NCBI GenBank assembly: GCA_964383545.1
Contig: CAYLHD010000001.1
Span: 10,272 to 74,271 of the forward strand
Source of the DNA: JAGYLJ01 sp964383545
GTDB lineage: Bacteria; Patescibacteriota; Minisyncoccia; Phycocordibacterales; UBA12079
Length of the DNA: 64,000 bases
Reading direction: 5' to 3'
Shown: in pieces, positions 1-7,054 of the stretch
Layout: every line of letters starts with the position of its first letter
How positions within the stretch are numbered: the stretch's first letter is position 1
The notes under the pieces: model-generated
Seen by the model: the letters and a program-made list of their open reading frames with translations, nothing else
What the model was told of the DNA's origin: nothing
The model's database searches: none
Made by a program: the position numbers and the translations under genes

Positions 1-1120
1 TAATAATAGTCAACTTTGGGGTATGCTTAACCTTTTTTCTGGTGGTGGTTTATCAAATCTTTCTATCGTGATGTTAGGAGTATCTCCTTATATTACAGCT
101 TCTATTATTATGCAATTGGCTACTATGATGTTTCCTAAGTTGAAACAAATGTATCATGAAGAGGGTGAGGCTGGTAGGAAAAAATTTAGTCAATATTCTC
201 GATTATTAACAATTCCATTAGCTTTTGTTCAAGGTTTTGGATTTTTAAAATTATTACAGAGTCAAGGAGTTGTTGGCTTTATGGGTAACTTTGAATTATT
301 TACTAATATTGCTGTTATTATGGCAGGTTCTATTTTCTTGGTTTGGATTGGTGAATTGATAAGTGAATATGGTATTGGTAATGGTGTTTCTATTTTAATT
401 TTTGCCGGAATCGTAGCTGGTTTGCCAACTGTTATTTCTCAGTTGTGGATTGGTTTTGAGGTTACTCAGATTCCTCTTTTAATTGGATTTATAGTTGTGG
501 CTCTTATCATTGTTTTGGGTATTGTTATTGTTACGGAAGCAGAAAGACCTATTCCAATTAATTATGCTAAAAGAGTGAGAGGAACAAAGGTTTATGGAGG
601 TGTTTCTACCTATCTACCATTAAGAGTTAACCAAGCTGGAGTTATTCCTATTATTTTTGCGATGTCTATTTTGTTATTTCCACAAATGATTTTAAATTTT
701 CTTTCTAATATAGATAATGCAATGTTACAATCAGTTTCAAATTTTATTTTACGTATTTTAGAAAATGGTTGGTTTTATTCTATTCTATACTTTATTTTGG
801 TGTTCTTGTTTACTTATTTTTATACTGCTGTTACTTTCGATCCAGAGGCGATTTCTACAAATCTAAAGAAGAGTGGAGCTTTTATTCCTGGAATTAGACC
901 AGGTAAATCAACATCTGAATATTTAGGTAAGGTTTTGACTAGAATTACTTTAGTAGGAGCTCTCTTTTTAGGAGTTATTGCTGTTCTTCCTTTAATAATG
1001 AAATCGTTAACTGGAATTTCTTCTTTAGCTATCGGTGGAACAGCGTTGTTAATTGTTGTTTCTGTTGTTCTTGATTTGATAAAAAAGATTGACGCTCAAA
1101 TATCAATGAGAGAATATTAA
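1..1120 (+). CDS. secY: Protein translocase subunit SecY (5' truncated by window edge)
   Basis: Central channel subunit of the Sec translocon in the cytoplasmic membrane. The reading frame is open from base 2, so the true start lies outside the window; about 60-70 N-terminal residues (first transmembrane helix and plug) are missing relative to the usual ~430. Visible SecY hallmarks are SPYITASIIMQL near the start, GNGVSILIF, the cytoplasmic loop GIRPGKSTSEYL that contacts SecA or the ribosome, and the short tail ending SMREY. Hydrophobic segments alternate as expected for helices 2-10. It precedes adk and map, the usual end of the spc ribosomal operon. Identification is secure. Confidence 0.96.
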   Translation, partial: NNSQLWGMLNLFSGGGLSNLSIVMLGVSPYITASIIMQLATMMFPKLKQMYHEEGEAGRKKFSQYSRLLTIPLAFVQGFGFLKLLQSQGVVGFMGNFELFTNIAVIMAGSIFLVWIGELISEYGIGNGVSILIFAGIVAGLPTVISQLWIGFEVTQIPLLIGFIVVALIIVLGIVIVTEAERPIPINYAKRVRGTKVYGGVSTYLPLRVNQAGVIPIIFAMSILLFPQMILNFLSNIDNAMLQSVSNFILRILENGWFYSILYFILVFLFTYFYTAVTFDPEAISTNLKKSGAFIPGIRPGKSTSEYLGKVLTRITLVGALFLGVIAVLPLIMKSLTGISSLAIGGTALLIVVSVVLDLIKKIDAQISMREY

Positions 1121-1188
1121 TTAGGAATATAAATTTTATTTCTACATAATTAAGGTACTATAATTAAACGCTCTGCGTATAAATTTTT

Positions 1189-1767
1189 ATGAAACAAGCT
1201 TATATTTTTATTGGTAGATCAGGGTGTGGTAAGGGAACACAGGCTAATTTATTAAAAGATTTTTTAACAAAAGAAGGTAAAACTTTTTTTAATTTAGAAA
1301 CTGGTAATAAATTTAGGGAATTTGTAAAAAAAGATTCTTATTCTAGTCAATTGTCTAAAAAAATTGGAGAAATTGGTGGTCTACAACCAGAATTTTTAGC
1401 TGTTTTAATGTGGGCTTCCTCTATGGTAGATCAGGTTAAGGGTGATGAAGATTTTATTCTAGATGGTGCTCCTCGTAAAATAGCTGAGGCCAAGACATTA
1501 GATTCTGCACTGCGTTTTTATGAATTCGAGAAACCGATTATTGTTTTTGTAAATGTTTCTAGAAAATGGTCAGAAGACAGACTTCTAGGAAGAGGTCGTG
1601 CCGATGATGATACAGAAGAAATTAAAAAAAGATTGGATTGGTTCGATACTGATGTCCAACCAGTGATTGATTGGTTTAAAAGTAATGATTTTTACAATTT
1701 TCTTGATATAAATGGTGAACAGACAATTGAAGAAGTTCATCAAGAAATAATGGAGAAGATTCTTTAA
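1189..1767 (+). CDS. adk: Adenylate kinase family nucleotide kinase
   Basis: Converts AMP and ATP to two ADP in the cytoplasm. The P-loop GRSGCGKGT is at residues 9-17, the AMP-binding region (LETGNKFREF) follows, and GRGRADDDTEEIKKRL is a short LID without the zinc-binding cysteines of longer enzymes. At 192 residues it is the short-LID form. A TATAAT at 1159-1164 lies 24 bases before the ATG, and no Shine-Dalgarno sequence is visible. It sits between secY and map as in many bacteria. The sequence is divergent, so a related NMP kinase is not excluded, but context strongly favours adenylate kinase. Confidence 0.88.
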   Translation: MKQAYIFIGRSGCGKGTQANLLKDFLTKEGKTFFNLETGNKFREFVKKDSYSSQLSKKIGEIGGLQPEFLAVLMWASSMVDQVKGDEDFILDGAPRKIAEAKTLDSALRFYEFEKPIIVFVNVSRKWSEDRLLGRGRADDDTEEIKKRLDWFDTDVQPVIDWFKSNDFYNFLDINGEQTIEEVHQEIMEKIL

Positions 1768-1812
1768 AAGGTGTACAATATGTTTTTATTAATTAATTAG
1801 TTTTAACTTATT

Positions 1813-2125
1813 ATGTTACCAAATATTTATACAGACAAAGAGATAGAAATTCTACGTGAAGGAGGAACATTTCTTAATACTATTTTACATGAAGTGGTCA
1901 ATGCTGCAAAGAAAGGTGTTACTTTAGATAGTCTTAACNNNNNNNNNNNNNNNNNNNNNNNNNNNNNNNNNNNNNNNNNNNNNNNNNNNNNNNNNNNNNN
2001 NNNNNNNNNNNNNNNNNNNNNNNNNNNNNNNNNNNNNNTATAAGACTGTTAGTGGTGAAAAGTGTGCTCAATGGGAAGATACTATTTTGGTAAAAAAAGA
2101 TGGTTTTGAAATTTTAACAAGATAA
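1813..2125 (+). CDS. map: Methionine aminopeptidase, interrupted by an assembly gap
   Basis: Removes the initiator methionine from nascent proteins. The N-terminus shows the family pattern (KEIEILREGG then a helix ending LHEVVNAAKKGVTLDSLN). Sequence then enters 100 N (1939-2038) and resumes in a different apparent frame with the C-terminal strand pair KTVSGEKCAQWEDTILV and a stop at 2123-2125. The metal ligands and most of the pita-bread fold are hidden; the normal length is about 250 residues, so the real gap must be much longer than 100 bases. The apparent TAA at 2041 is an artefact of the arbitrary gap length. Its position after adk supports the call. Confidence 0.85.
1939..2038. other. 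Assembly gap (100 N) inside map
   Basis: A run of exactly 100 N, the same size as the other four gaps in the window, so a placeholder rather than a measured distance. Confidence 0.98.
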
Positions 2126-2150
2126 ATTAATAATTAATTATTAAATTAAT

Positions 2151-2621
2151 ATGAGTCAGGAAGAAAAAACACTTATTATTATAAAACCAGATGCAATTCA
2201 AAGGAGTTTGTTTGGTGAAATTTTAGGTAGATTTGAAAGGAAAGGTCTAAAAATCATTGGAATGAAAATGATAAAAATTGAAGATGTTGTTGTGGAGGAA
2301 CACTATGAACATTTAAAAGAAAAACCTTTTTTTCAGACATTAAAAAATTATATGCAGTCTTCACCAGTGGTAGCGATGGTTTTGTCTGGTGTTAATGCTA
2401 TTTCAGCGACTCGTTTGATTGTTGGACCAACTAAAGGTTATGAGGCTGATGCTGGAAGTATTAGAGGTGATTTATCATTAAGTGGACAGTCTAACCTTGT
2501 TCATGCTTCTGACGGTCCAGAGACAGCTGAAAAAGAAGTTAAGAGATTTTTTAAAGAAGAAGAATTATTTGATTATGAAAGAACAGATTACAAGTTAGTT
2601 TATTCAGAAGACCACTTCTAA
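2151..2621 (+). CDS. ndk: Nucleoside diphosphate kinase
   Basis: Transfers the gamma phosphate from ATP to other NDPs through a phosphohistidine. The N-terminus KTLIIIKPDAIQRSLFGEI is the classic Ndk start and NLVHASD carries the active-site histidine (His118). GPTKGYEADAGSIRGDLSLS is the substrate loop. At 156 residues it is slightly longer than the common 140-150 because of a C-terminal extension (FDYERTDYKLVYSEDHF). It starts 25 bases after map without a Shine-Dalgarno sequence and is probably cotranscribed with it. Confidence 0.97.
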   Translation: MSQEEKTLIIIKPDAIQRSLFGEILGRFERKGLKIIGMKMIKIEDVVVEEHYEHLKEKPFFQTLKNYMQSSPVVAMVLSGVNAISATRLIVGPTKGYEADAGSIRGDLSLSGQSNLVHASDGPETAEKEVKRFFKEEELFDYERTDYKLVYSEDHF

Positions 2622-2654
2622 TTGTTGTCAATCTTTACAGATTTACAAATAGTG

Positions 2655-2660
2655 TATAAT
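2655..2660 (+). promoter_or_regulatory. Promoter -10 for the downstream structured RNA
   Basis: TATAAT at 2655-2660 with a plausible TTTACA at 2634-2639 (15-base spacer). The predicted start near 2667 coincides with the 5' arm of the long stem described next. Confidence 0.55.
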
Positions 2661-2666
2661 TAAGCT

Positions 2667-2835
2667 GGGAGCTGTTTGATTGAATAACCTAGCTTTCAAA
2701 AAAACAAGAGAGCTAACTGTTTTGTTGCACCGTGGTGTAACATTCGTAGCACTCACCTAGAGATTTTCTAGGGTTATTTGATTCAAATGGTTCTCATAAA
2801 AAATTTCATGCTTTATTGCATGGAATTTTTTATTT
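2667..2835 (+). ncRNA. Candidate structured RNA of 6S-like architecture
   Basis: This ~170-base non-coding segment has its own promoter and ends in an intrinsic terminator (stem around CATGC-TTTATT-GCATG, then a T run, 2797-2835). Its 5' arm (2667-2692) is nearly complementary to its 3' arm (2768-2795): GGGAGC, TTTGA and AATAACCTAG face CTAGGGTTATT, TCAAA and GGTTCTC with small bulges. The centre (2693-2767) can form smaller hairpins and would be an open bubble in the long rod. Length, closing-stem design and central bubble resemble 6S RNA. There is no tmRNA, SRP or RNase P signature. The name 6S is an inference from shape only. Confidence 0.45.
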
Positions 2836-2853
2836 ATGATGTGCCACAAAATC

Positions 2854-2913
2854 AAAATTAGAGTAAAATTCAAACAGTAAAAAATTTTAATTTTTGAATT
2901 TTACTCTAATTTT
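2854..2913. repeat. Perfect 21-bp inverted repeat upstream of the ligase-like gene
   Basis: The arm starting AAAATTAGAGTAAAATTC (2854-2874) is followed after 18 bases by its exact reverse complement (2893-2913). The stem is AT-rich and ends in a short T stretch, so it may work as a second terminator in either direction or as a cruciform. Confidence 0.8.
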
Positions 2914-2974
2914 AGTTTTGTTCTTTGGTATATTATAAATTGTAAATTAAGCATATATTTGATATATTGAAACA

Positions 2975-5170
2975 ATGAAATGTGATAAAATCCTTAAATC
3001 TATTATTATTGGTTCAGTTTTTTTGGTGCCTTTTGTTCCTTTGGTAGTGACAGGATCTTTCTTTTTCCCTTTTATTTTTGGAAAAGCTCTTTTGTTTAGG
3101 TTGTTGGTGGAGATTGCTTTTGGGGCTTGGTTAATCTTAGCTTTAAGAAATAAGGAATATCGGCCTAAGTTTTCTTGGATTTTAGTGAGTGCTTTATTTT
3201 TTACTGGAGTGGTTTTTCTAGCTGATATTTTAGGTGTTAATCCTTTAAAGAGTTTTTGGAGTAATTATGAAAGGATGGAAGGTTGGGTAACTATTTTACA
3301 TTCGTTAGGTTATTTAATTGTCATAACTTCCACATTTAACTCAGAAAAATTATGGAGGAGATTTTTAAATACTTCTGTTTTTGTTAGTGTCTATGCTGGT
3401 TTGCATGGTTTGCTTCAATTGTTAGGTAAGGCTCAAATTCATCAAGGTGGGGCAAGACTTGATGCTAGTTTTGGAAATGCTTCTTATTTGGCTGTTTATA
3501 TGGTTATTCATATTTTTATAGTAGCGTTTCTCTGGAATCGTCGGCGGGTATGGAATGATTCTTGTGGTTTTTTCTATGGAGCTGTTATTATTTTACAGTT
3601 GGTAAATCTTTATTATACAGCTACGCGTGGTGCTATTCTTGGTTTTATTGGTGCTATTTTGCTAACTTCATTTTTAATTGCGATTTTTGAAAAAAAGAGA
3701 ATAGTTTTGAAGAGAACTTGTTGGGGAATTTTATTAACAACTCTGGTTTTTGTTGGTGGTTTCTTTCTACTTAAGGATGCTAGTTTTATTAGGACTAATC
3801 CAGTTTTGGGACGTTTTGCTTCTATTTCTTTAGAAGAGACTACTACTAAATCAAGATTTATGGTTTGGGATATGGCTTGGGAAGGAGTTAAAGAGAGACC
3901 TCTGTTAGGTTGGGGTCAAGAAAATTTTAATTATGTTTTTAATAAGAACTATGATCCTGGAATGTATGGTCAAGAAGAGTGGTTTGATAGAACACACAAT
4001 GTTTTCTTTGATTGGTTAATCGTTGGTGGATTTATAGGTTTATTTGCTTACTTATCGTTATTTCTGACTATTTTATATCATCTATGGAGTAAAAAATATG
4101 GTGGTAATTTTTCTTTGGTTGAAAAAAGTCTTTTCACTGGTTTGTTGGCAGGTTATTTTATACATAATTTTTTTGTTTTTGATAATTTAACTAGTTATAT
4201 ATTATTTTTTACTATTTTGGGATTTGTTCATGGTCAGTCATACAAACCAGTTAGTTTAAATAAAGACAGTTGGCTGGACAGTGTTAGTCGTGATACTGTT
4301 AATAAAATTGTGACACCTGTTTTAATAGCTTTAACAATTTTTTCAATTTATTTTTTCAATGTAAAGGGTGTTCTTGCTAATAGAGCACTTTTGAAGGCTG
4401 TTCGTTCTGGACATCCAGAAGGTGTGGTGGCTAATTTAGAATTTTATAAAAAAGCTTTATCCTATAATTCTTATGCTAATCAGGAAATAAGGGAACAACT
4501 TATGCAATTTATTATGAAGACTAAGGATGTAAATTTTGATTCTGAGGTAAGGAAAAGTTTAATTGAATTAGCAGTATCTGAAGCTGAAAAAGAGATTGAG
4601 AGAGATCCTCAGGACACTAGGACGGAGGTCTTTTTGGGTTCACTATTGAGTAGTTATTCCCGTGTGGAAGAAGGTTTGGAACATTTGGAAAGAGGTCTTG
4701 AACTTTCTCCTAATAAACAATCAATTTATTTTGAAATTGGTTCTATTTATATAAATAATGGCCAATATGATAAAGCTTTCGAAATATTAAAGAGAGCCTA
4801 TGAATTAGAACCAAGATATGATCGGGCTAAGAAGTTATATATATTATCTGCAATTTTTGCTGAAAAAGAAGACCAAGTTGAGGAAGCTCTGGGACCAATT
4901 ATTGATTCAGGAATTGATTTTGACATGAACTTTGCCAATGCCTATAAGAAGAAAGGTGATACAAACATGGCTATTCAGATTCTAGAAAAATTAGTTGAAA
5001 ATAAACCTGATAATCTTCAATATCGTGTTTCTTTGGCTGCAGTTTATTTTGAAGTTGGTCAAAATACAAAAGCTCAGAATGAAATAGAAAAAGCGATGGA
5101 AATTGATCCAAATTTTAAGGAGCAGGGTGAGAAATTTATTGAAGAGATTAATGCTGGGATTGGTCAGTAA
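2975..5170 (+). CDS. O-antigen ligase-like membrane protein with C-terminal TPR repeats
   Basis: A 731-residue protein with about eleven hydrophobic segments in the first ~460 residues. It contains the ligase-family periplasmic-loop pattern RTHNVFFDWLIVGGFIGLF, with GWGQENFNYVF before it. Wzy_C-type enzymes transfer undecaprenyl-linked glycans to acceptors such as lipid A or surface proteins. The last ~200 residues are tetratricopeptide repeats (LEHLERGLELSPN, AFEILKRAYELEP, QNEIEKAMEIDPN), a fusion common in Patescibacteria. Since these bacteria usually lack lipid A, glycosylation of S-layer or pili is a more likely role, which is an inference. It stands alone behind an RNA gene and two repeat structures. 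Confidence 0.85.
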   Translation: MKCDKILKSIIIGSVFLVPFVPLVVTGSFFFPFIFGKALLFRLLVEIAFGAWLILALRNKEYRPKFSWILVSALFFTGVVFLADILGVNPLKSFWSNYERMEGWVTILHSLGYLIVITSTFNSEKLWRRFLNTSVFVSVYAGLHGLLQLLGKAQIHQGGARLDASFGNASYLAVYMVIHIFIVAFLWNRRRVWNDSCGFFYGAVIILQLVNLYYTATRGAILGFIGAILLTSFLIAIFEKKRIVLKRTCWGILLTTLVFVGGFFLLKDASFIRTNPVLGRFASISLEETTTKSRFMVWDMAWEGVKERPLLGWGQENFNYVFNKNYDPGMYGQEEWFDRTHNVFFDWLIVGGFIGLFAYLSLFLTILYHLWSKKYGGNFSLVEKSLFTGLLAGYFIHNFFVFDNLTSYILFFTILGFVHGQSYKPVSLNKDSWLDSVSRDTVNKIVTPVLIALTIFSIYFFNVKGVLANRALLKAVRSGHPEGVVANLEFYKKALSYNSYANQEIREQLMQFIMKTKDVNFDSEVRKSLIELAVSEAEKEIERDPQDTRTEVFLGSLLSSYSRVEEGLEHLERGLELSPNKQSIYFEIGSIYINNGQYDKAFEILKRAYELEPRYDRAKKLYILSAIFAEKEDQVEEALGPIIDSGIDFDMNFANAYKKKGDTNMAIQILEKLVENKPDNLQYRVSLAAVYFEVGQNTKAQNEIEKAMEIDPNFKEQGEKFIEEINAGIGQ

Positions 5171-5199
5171 AATAGTTTTGTTGTAGGAAACATTCCATA

Positions 5200-5268
5200 A
5201 ACTTTCTTTGCAAAAACCCAAAATCACTATTTTCGCTCGAGCTGTGCAAGTTTTTTGCTAAGAAGTTT
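5200..5268. repeat. Palindromic repeat family B, short copy
   Basis: ACTTTCTTTGCAAAAA at the left is roughly complementary to TTTTTTGCTAAGAAGTTT at the right, and the interior contains TTCGCTCGAGCTGTGC. From AAAAACCC to AAGAAGTTT it matches 18775-18830 with two mismatches over about 57 bases, so it is an interspersed element. The copy at 18.6 kb carries about 170 extra bases in the middle. Confidence 0.75.
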
Positions 5269-5319
5269 ATTACATGTTTTCTTTACAAATCTTTTATTTG
5301 AAATTTTTTGAAAACACTA

Positions 5320-5488
5320 AATAATATAAAATTTGAGCAGTGAAAAATTTTTTGCTAAAGGCATCACAAAAAAATTTCTTAAAAGTCTCAAACCACTTTC
5401 AGTGGGTCGGGTGAGATTTTTTCTTGGACTATGTCCAAGAACAGTAATTTTTTTGTTAAAAATTTTAATCCTTAAATTTTATAATATT
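5320..5488. repeat. Structured repeat family A, copy 1
   Basis: About 169 bases bounded by imperfect 18-base inverted repeats (AATAATATAAAATTTGAG and its near complement at 5471-5488). The interior holds a perfect hairpin TTCTTGGAC-TAT-GTCCAAGAA, a hairpin CCACTTTCAGTGG and A/T-rich arms. The interior is nearly the same as in copy 2 (28848-29026), but the outer arms differ in sequence while remaining self-complementary. An open frame through it (5333-5566) is not considered a gene. Confidence 0.8.
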
Positions 5489-5570
5489 AGTATTTTTAAA
5501 AAGAAGTTTGTTGAGTGTTTTTATTTCTTGTTTATGAAAAATTATTTTATTTTTTTATTTAAATAGCTTT

Positions 5571-6584
5571 ATGTTAAAAATTCAAAAAAATATTTCTTTA
5601 GCACGGTACACTACTTTTAAAATAGGAGGGTTAGCAAAATTTTTTTTAAAAGTTAAAACAATTGAAGAATTAAAAGAAGGAATAAGTTTTGCAAAGCAAA
5701 ATTTAATTCCTTTTTTTATTTTAGGAGGAGGTTCTAATTTACTTGTTTCTGATATTGGTTTTAATGGTTTAATAATTAAAATTGAGATAGAAGATATTCA
5801 ATTTGAATTTACTAATAATACTACGAAAGTTATTTCAGGGGCGGGAGTTGTTTGGGATAATTTAGTTGCTGAAACTGTTAAAAGAAATTTAATTGGTCTA
5901 GAAAATTTATCACTTATTCCTGGGACAGTTGGGGCTAGTGTTGTTCAAAATATTGGGGCTTTTGGTAGAGAGGTCAAAGATTTTTTAGATGAGGTTGAAG
6001 TTTTCGATACAGAAACTTTTAATTTAGAAAGATTAAGTAAAGAACAATGTTGTTTAGGTTACCGAGATAGTTTTTTTAAAACTAAACAGGGGAGTAACTT
6101 AATTGTTATTAAAGTTGTTTTTAGCCTTAAAAATAACAACAAATTAGATTATACTTATTCTGGTATAAAGGAGAAGTTACCTGATAAAAATATTAAAGTA
6201 GGTGATGTTAGGGAAGCTATTATTCAGATTAGAAAAGAAAGATATCCATCTATTGACGAGTGTGGTTCAGCTGGTTGTTTTTTTAAGAATCCTATTATCT
6301 CTAAAGATGAGTTTAAAGAATTAATAAAGATTTTTCCTGAAGTACCTTTTTATGATTTACCAGACGGAAAAATAAAAGTTCTTGTTGCTTGGTTGATTGA
6401 GAAGTTTGGATGGAAAGGTTATCAAAGTAATGATGTCGGTGTTCACAAAAAACATTCTTTGATCTTAGTTAACCATGGTCAGGGAACAGCAACTGAAATT
6501 AAAACTTTAGCAGAGAAGATATCTAATGATATTTTTAAAAAAACAAATTTAAAAATTTCAAATGAAGTTGTTTTTTTAGAATAA
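5571..6584 (+). CDS. murB: UDP-N-acetylenolpyruvoylglucosamine reductase
   Basis: FAD- and NADPH-dependent enzyme that completes UDP-MurNAc for peptidoglycan. Seen: FAD-binding LGGGSNLLVSDIGFNG (about residues 60-75), IPGTVGASVVQNIGAFG, the substrate tyrosine/arginine motif GYRDSFFK, and GSAGCFFKNP. The length of 337 residues fits the type I enzyme. The general-acid serine of E. coli MurB, in the motif AGSFFKNP, is cysteine here (AGCFFKNP), a substitution that could still protonate the intermediate. It stands alone after two repeat elements and has no visible Shine-Dalgarno sequence. Confidence 0.95.
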   Translation: MLKIQKNISLARYTTFKIGGLAKFFLKVKTIEELKEGISFAKQNLIPFFILGGGSNLLVSDIGFNGLIIKIEIEDIQFEFTNNTTKVISGAGVVWDNLVAETVKRNLIGLENLSLIPGTVGASVVQNIGAFGREVKDFLDEVEVFDTETFNLERLSKEQCCLGYRDSFFKTKQGSNLIVIKVVFSLKNNNKLDYTYSGIKEKLPDKNIKVGDVREAIIQIRKERYPSIDECGSAGCFFKNPIISKDEFKELIKIFPEVPFYDLPDGKIKVLVAWLIEKFGWKGYQSNDVGVHKKHSLILVNHGQGTATEIKTLAEKISNDIFKKTNLKISNEVVFLE

Positions 6585-6751
6585 ACAAAAAATATTTTTT
6601 TAAAATTTAAAAATTTAAAAAAAGTTATCCCCTTTTTTTTGTTTTTAAAATTGTTTTTGTTTTTTATTTATAAGATAATTTAATGTAGTGAAGAAAGTTT
6701 ATTAACAATAGTTTGTGGTCGAAAATTATTGTCGTTTAAAAAATAAAAAAT

Positions 6752-6964
6752 ATGCCAGTAAAAAAGAAGAAAGTNNNNNNNNNNNNNNNNNNNNNNNNNN
6801 NNNNNNNNNNNNNNNNNNNNNNNNNNNNNNNNNNNNNNNNNNNNNNNNNNNNNNNNNNNNNNNNNNNNNNNNNNAAAAAGCCAGCTAAGAGAAAAGTTGT
6901 AAAGAAGAAAGTGGCTAAAAGAAAAGTAGCCAAAAGAAAAGTGGTTCGAAGGAAGAAAAAATAA
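6752..6964 (+). CDS. Lys/Arg-rich histone H1-like basic protein, interrupted by a gap
   Basis: The start MPVKKKK and the end (a series of KRKVVKKKVAKRKVAKRKV-type repeats finishing RRKKK) show a small, extremely basic, low-complexity protein. Such proteins are common in Patescibacteria and probably bind nucleic acid, which is inference from composition. The 100-N gap at 6775-6874 falls inside the repeats, which is where short-read assembly would fail, so the true length is unknown. A strong terminator follows directly. Confidence 0.7.
   Translation: MPVKKKKXXXXXXXXXXXXXXXXXXXXXXXXXXXXXXXXXXKKPAKRKVVKKKVAKRKVAKRKVVRRKKK
6775..6874. other. Assembly gap (100 N) in the basic protein gene
   Basis: Exactly 100 N flanked on both sides by lysine-codon repeats. 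Confidence 0.98.
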
Positions 6965-6980
6965 TTCGAACAAAAAAGTA

Positions 6981-7007
6981 CCCCGTTTAGAACGGGGTGT
7001 TTTTTTG
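6981..7007 (+). terminator. Intrinsic terminator
   Basis: CCCCGTT-TAG-AACGGGG stem followed by a T run, directly after the basic protein gene. Confidence 0.9.
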
Positions 7008-7054
7008 TTTTTATTAGTGCTTCCAACTTGTTTTTATGATAAAATATCACTTAT

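Noticed and set aside
5333..5566. 77-codon open frame inside repeat family A
   Set aside because: Runs through hairpins of the repeat, starts with TTG and is not preserved in copy 2.
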